From Luteimonas salinisoli (lineage in GTDB: Bacteria; Pseudomonadota; Gammaproteobacteria; Xanthomonadales; Xanthomonadaceae): DNA of 52,514 bases. How positions within the stretch are numbered: the stretch's first letter is position 1; each line of letters begins with the position of its first letter. Location: assembly GCF_013425525.1 (NCBI RefSeq), contig NZ_JACCKA010000093.1, positions 68,172 to 120,685 of the forward strand. The letters are read 5' to 3'. A program made the translations under genes and the position numbers. The notes under the pieces were generated by a model. The model was not told where the DNA came from. It searched no databases and saw only the letters and a list, made by a program, of their open reading frames with translations. Shown piece after piece: positions 50,099-52,514 of this stretch.

Positions 50099-51550
50099 TT
50101 AGGCGGCGAGGTCCGGCGCCTGGCCGGAGACCTCGGGGGAGGACACGTGGTCGGAGGAAGGCGCGTCGGGTGGCGCGAACGCGACCGCGGCGCGCTCGCG
50201 CCCGGCGGTCACGGCCAGCGCCAGCGCGGGCTGCCCGGTCGAACGGACCTGCGCGGCCGCCAGCGCCAGCAGTGCCAGCGGGGCGACGTGGCCGAGGTGG
50301 CCGCAGGACCCGCCGAGAGCCGGCGCCTGGACGGCGACGTCGAGTTCGGGACAGGCGGCCGCGGCCGCGGAGCCGGCTTCGACGGCGCAGCCGGCACGCT
50401 GGTCGGCGTCGCTGAGCAGCAGCGCCACCGCATCCGGCTCGAGCGACGAGGCCCGCAGCGCGCGCTCCAGCAGCGCGGCGCTGGCGCGCGCCGCGACGCG
50501 CGCGCTGGCGTCGGGATCCACCGCGCACAGGCGCACGCGATGCAGGGCGACGGCGGCCTCGGAGACCTGCGCAGTCGCCGGCCCCGGCGGCCGAAGCAGC
50601 ACCCCGGCGGCGCCTTCGCCCGGCACCAGGCCCTCCCGGCGGCGGCCGTCCATCAGCCGTCCGGCGTCGGCCAGCGCGGCCACGCTGCGCTCGCCGACCG
50701 CCGAATCGCAGGCCAGCAGCAGTTGCCACGGCGCTCCGTCCGGCTCGGCGGTGCCGAGGCGGTCCAACAGCCGCCAGACGTCCGCCGCTCCCTGCATCGG
50801 CATCGCCTCGAACCCGACGCGCCGCGGGTCCAGCCCGGCGTCCAGCGCCAGTTGTCGCAGCCGCCCGTCGCAGGCCTGGCGCAGTGCCGCCGGCCAGCTC
50901 GCGGGCAGCAGCGCGCGCACCTGCACGGCCTCGCGCACGTCCTCCCGTTCGCTGCGACGCAGCCCCGCGATCACCCGCTGCTCGGCGACCGGCAGCGGCG
51001 GCAGCAGCGCCGCGAGCGCGTCGAACAGCTCCAGCGCCACCGGCTCCAGCAGCGCCAGCGCGCGCAGCTGCTCCGGGTCCGGCCGCAGCGCCTGCGGCAG
51101 CGCGTCGGCCGCTGCATCGGTGTCCAGGTCGGCGACGAAGGCCGCGAAGACCGGCATGCCGTCGCGGTCGCGCAGGCGCGGATGCAGCCCCGGCCGCGGC
51201 GCGTCCGGCAGCGCGGCCAGCACCGCTTCGGGGGTCTCGCCGCAGGGCAGGCGCACCGCGCCCGCAAGGCAGTCCAGCGGCCGATGGAAGCGCTCGGCAT
51301 CGCTCTCGAGGGCTTCGGCAGGCGCCGCCGGCGCCTCCGCGGCCGGCGCGCGGCGGCGCGCGGCGCGCAGGCGGCCGACCGCCCAGAATCCGGCCAGCAG
51401 GCCCAGCGGCACCGCCGCGAGCCAGAGCAGCATCTGTCCACCGCCGGGCGTGGCGCCGCTGGCGCGCCAGTACAGGATCGCGCACAGCCAGACCGCCGCG
51501 AAGACCGCCACCACGACCAGACCCGTACGCCAGAATCCCGACAACTTCAT
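50099..51550 (-). CDS. T6SS-locus membrane protein with ketosynthase-like domain
   Basis: 483 aa. Two N-terminal membrane segments (about 8-28 and 38-57) and a Pro/Ala linker (about 65-85) are followed by a long soluble domain. The later part resembles a thiolase-fold beta-ketoacyl synthase: WQLLLACDSAVGERSVAAL, PGEGAAGVLLRPPG (GEGAAG at 311-316), RALRASSLEPDAVALLLSDA and ALGGSCGHLGHVAPLALLALA (417-422 GHLGHV). The active-site Cys and first His of true ketosynthases are not identifiable, so it is probably non-catalytic. The gene starts 17 bp upstream of tssM, with a GGAG site five bases before its ATG. Its role in secretion is unknown. Confidence 0.7.
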   Translation of the reverse strand: MKLSGFWRTGLVVVAVFAAVWLCAILYWRASGATPGGGQMLLWLAAVPLGLLAGFWAVGRLRAARRRAPAAEAPAAPAEALESDAERFHRPLDCLAGAVRLPCGETPEAVLAALPDAPRPGLHPRLRDRDGMPVFAAFVADLDTDAAADALPQALRPDPEQLRALALLEPVALELFDALAALLPPLPVAEQRVIAGLRRSEREDVREAVQVRALLPASWPAALRQACDGRLRQLALDAGLDPRRVGFEAMPMQGAADVWRLLDRLGTAEPDGAPWQLLLACDSAVGERSVAALADAGRLMDGRRREGLVPGEGAAGVLLRPPGPATAQVSEAAVALHRVRLCAVDPDASARVAARASAALLERALRASSLEPDAVALLLSDADQRAGCAVEAGSAAAAACPELDVAVQAPALGGSCGHLGHVAPLALLALAAAQVRSTGQPALALAVTAGRERAAVAFAPPDAPSSDHVSSPEVSGQAPDLAA

Positions 51551-51596
51551 CCTCGCTCCCTGAGCCTTCCCTGCGCGGGAATCCCCCGTTTCCCGG

Positions 51597-51752
51597 TCAG
51601 CACCCCGCCATCGGCGCCCGTGCAGGCGCCGGCGCGCAACGGGCGCCGCTGCGGAAGGTCCTCTCGGCCACGATGCCGTCGACCGCATGGCCGCCTGCGA
51701 TGCAGCGGCCGCGACCGCGGCGGTCGCCGGACACGGTGAAAGGATGCGACAT
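51597..51752 (-). CDS. Possible small gene, 51 residues
   Basis: Starts MSHPFTVSGDRRGRGRCI with a GGGGAG site about ten bases upstream, and includes AGGHAVDGIVAERTF. Three Cys. The GD...G pattern and position in a T6SS locus faintly recall a reduced PAAR-type protein, but the match is too weak to name. In GC-rich DNA a frame this short can be accidental. The rest of the 312-bp gap 51551-51862 holds hairpins only. Confidence 0.3.
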   Translation of the reverse strand: MSHPFTVSGDRRGRGRCIAGGHAVDGIVAERTFRSGARCAPAPARAPMAGC

Positions 51753-51795
51753 GGTCCATCTCCCCAACTGCGCGCACTGCGCTCGATCCTTCGGC

Positions 51796-51830
51796 GCCCC
51801 GTTTCGGGGCCCCGGCCCCTCCCGGGCCGG
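51796..51830. other. Paired GC-rich hairpins downstream of the M15 gene
   Basis: GCCCC-GTTTC-GGGGC (51796-51810) and CCGGCCC-CTCCC-GGGCCGG (51812-51830) lie back to back, just after the stop of the peptidase gene. Neither is followed by a T-run on either strand, so they are not standard terminators but could slow polymerase or block 3' exonucleases. Confidence 0.5.
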
Positions 51831-51862
51831 AGAGGGAAGATAGCAGGACTGGGCCGCCGATA

Positions 51863-52514
51863 TCACCTGCCCTGCCCCTCCTGCTGGCGCCTGGCGCGCT
51901 TGGCCCGCACGCACTCATCGCCCATTTCCACGTGCACGTAGTCCTTGATGCTGCGCCAGTTGCCGCCCCAGACCAGCCCGGCCTGCACCGCCAGCTCGCC
52001 ATAGAGGAAATACGCGCGCCTGGTCCAGGCGTCGCCCATGTCCCATTGCAGCTTGCCTTCGCGCATCGGCGCGCTGTCCAGCGCCAGCCCGTACTGGTGG
52101 CAGCTCGACCACGCCCCGGCGTTGGTGGCGCGGCCGCCGCGCAGCAGCTCCGCCTGGCGCTCGGGACTGCGGTAGCCCTCCACCAGCACCATCTCGATAC
52201 CGTACTGCTCGCGCATCACCCGGTAGATGGCCAGCACCCGCTGCTGCAGGTCGGGGCTCAGGCGGTCCCACTTGCGGTCGGCGGTCACGATTTCGGGCTT
52301 GATCCGCCGCACCTCGGCGGTGGTGAAGACCGCCGGCGGCGGCGGCGGTGGCGGCACCAGGCGCTCGCCGCGCAGCAGCTCGGCGATCATGGTGCGCGAC
52401 TCGGACAGGTCCTGGCCGGTGAAGCCCTCGAGGACCACGTGCTGGCGGAACGCCAGGATCAGCAGCGGCGGCACGCAGACCAGGGCGACGGCGATGCCCA
52501 ACACCAGGCGGTGC
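51863..52514 (-). CDS. TagX-like M15 peptidase of the T6SS locus (partial)
   Basis: At least 213 residues; the frame stays open to the window edge, so the true start may lie beyond 52514 (a GTG at 52504 is the first candidate inside). A membrane segment (LGIAVALVCVPPLLILAF) anchors the protein, a Pro-rich linker with seven consecutive Pro follows, and the M15 (VanY-like) domain holds zinc ligands in SCHQYGLALD and DYVHVEM, plus EGYRSPERQAELLR. TagX of Acinetobacter is an M15 L,D-endopeptidase that opens the peptidoglycan for T6SS assembly; this gene is likely its functional equivalent by family and position. Confidence 0.82.
   Translation of the reverse strand, partial: HRLVLGIAVALVCVPPLLILAFRQHVVLEGFTGQDLSESRTMIAELLRGERLVPPPPPPPAVFTTAEVRRIKPEIVTADRKWDRLSPDLQQRVLAIYRVMREQYGIEMVLVEGYRSPERQAELLRGGRATNAGAWSSCHQYGLALDSAPMREGKLQWDMGDAWTRRAYFLYGELAVQAGLVWGGNWRSIKDYVHVEMGDECVRAKRARRQQEGQGR

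Noticed and set aside
51796..51830. Intrinsic terminator after the M15 peptidase gene
   Set aside because: Strong hairpins but no T-run on either strand.

Overview
The window is GC-rich chromosomal DNA that most resembles a Xanthomonadales (Lysobacteraceae/Xanthomonadaceae) bacterium. The grounds are the set of housekeeping genes, the repeated GTAG-headed REP palindromes (GTAGGAGCGGCCCATGGCC... paired with ...GCATGGCACGCTCCTA), the serine/homoserine succinyltransferase form of MetX, and a type VI secretion (T6SS) locus. No exact species can be read from the sequence.

Region 1 (1-22 kb) is core chromosome: metX, rlmB, rnr, tRNA-Leu(CAG), a small solute-binding protein and a divergent CDF transporter, a DUF892 ferritin-like protein, cydDC facing an FNR-type regulator, parC-tpm, a penicillin-acylase-family hydrolase, asnB, a cysteine-dioxygenase-family enzyme, a DUF2214 membrane protein, tRNA-Leu(CAA) and a NIPSNAP protein. 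REP palindromes fill most gaps. The best regulatory discovery is upstream of asnB: a 32-codon reading frame with five Asn codons within nine positions, followed by mutually exclusive RNA pairings and an intrinsic terminator. This is the layout of a ribosome-mediated asparagine attenuator.

Region 2 (22.3-28.1 kb) is a tightly packed operon matching E. coli ynbABCD in composition and protein sizes: CDP-alcohol phosphotransferase, alpha/beta-hydrolase/methyltransferase fusion, PAP2/dual-specificity phosphatase and CDP-diglyceride synthase, with a PlsC-like acyltransferase and a small membrane protein added. It reads as a complete but functionally undescribed lipid-headgroup pathway. An M28 membrane peptidase, a YiaA/YiaB protein and a large exported protein with a disturbed 3' end follow. 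A decayed copy of the 3' end of the CDP-diglyceride synthase gene lies 5 kb downstream of the intact one.

Region 3 (33.4-52.5 kb) is a T6SS locus. On the minus strand, vgrG is followed by a DUF4123 adaptor, a low-GC membrane protein, two DUF3304 lipoproteins, a DUF2235 phospholipase effector (Tle1 type), a vgrG fragment, a Cys-rich lipoprotein and two Tli4-type immunity proteins. Most of these genes overlap by ATGA. Divergent to vgrG is tssA. Beyond it, on the minus strand, are an OmpA-like protein, tagF, tssM, a membrane protein with a degenerate ketosynthase-like domain, and a TagX-like M15 peptidase cut by the window edge. The other T6SS core genes (tssB, C, E-L) are not in view and presumably lie beyond 52.5 kb or elsewhere.
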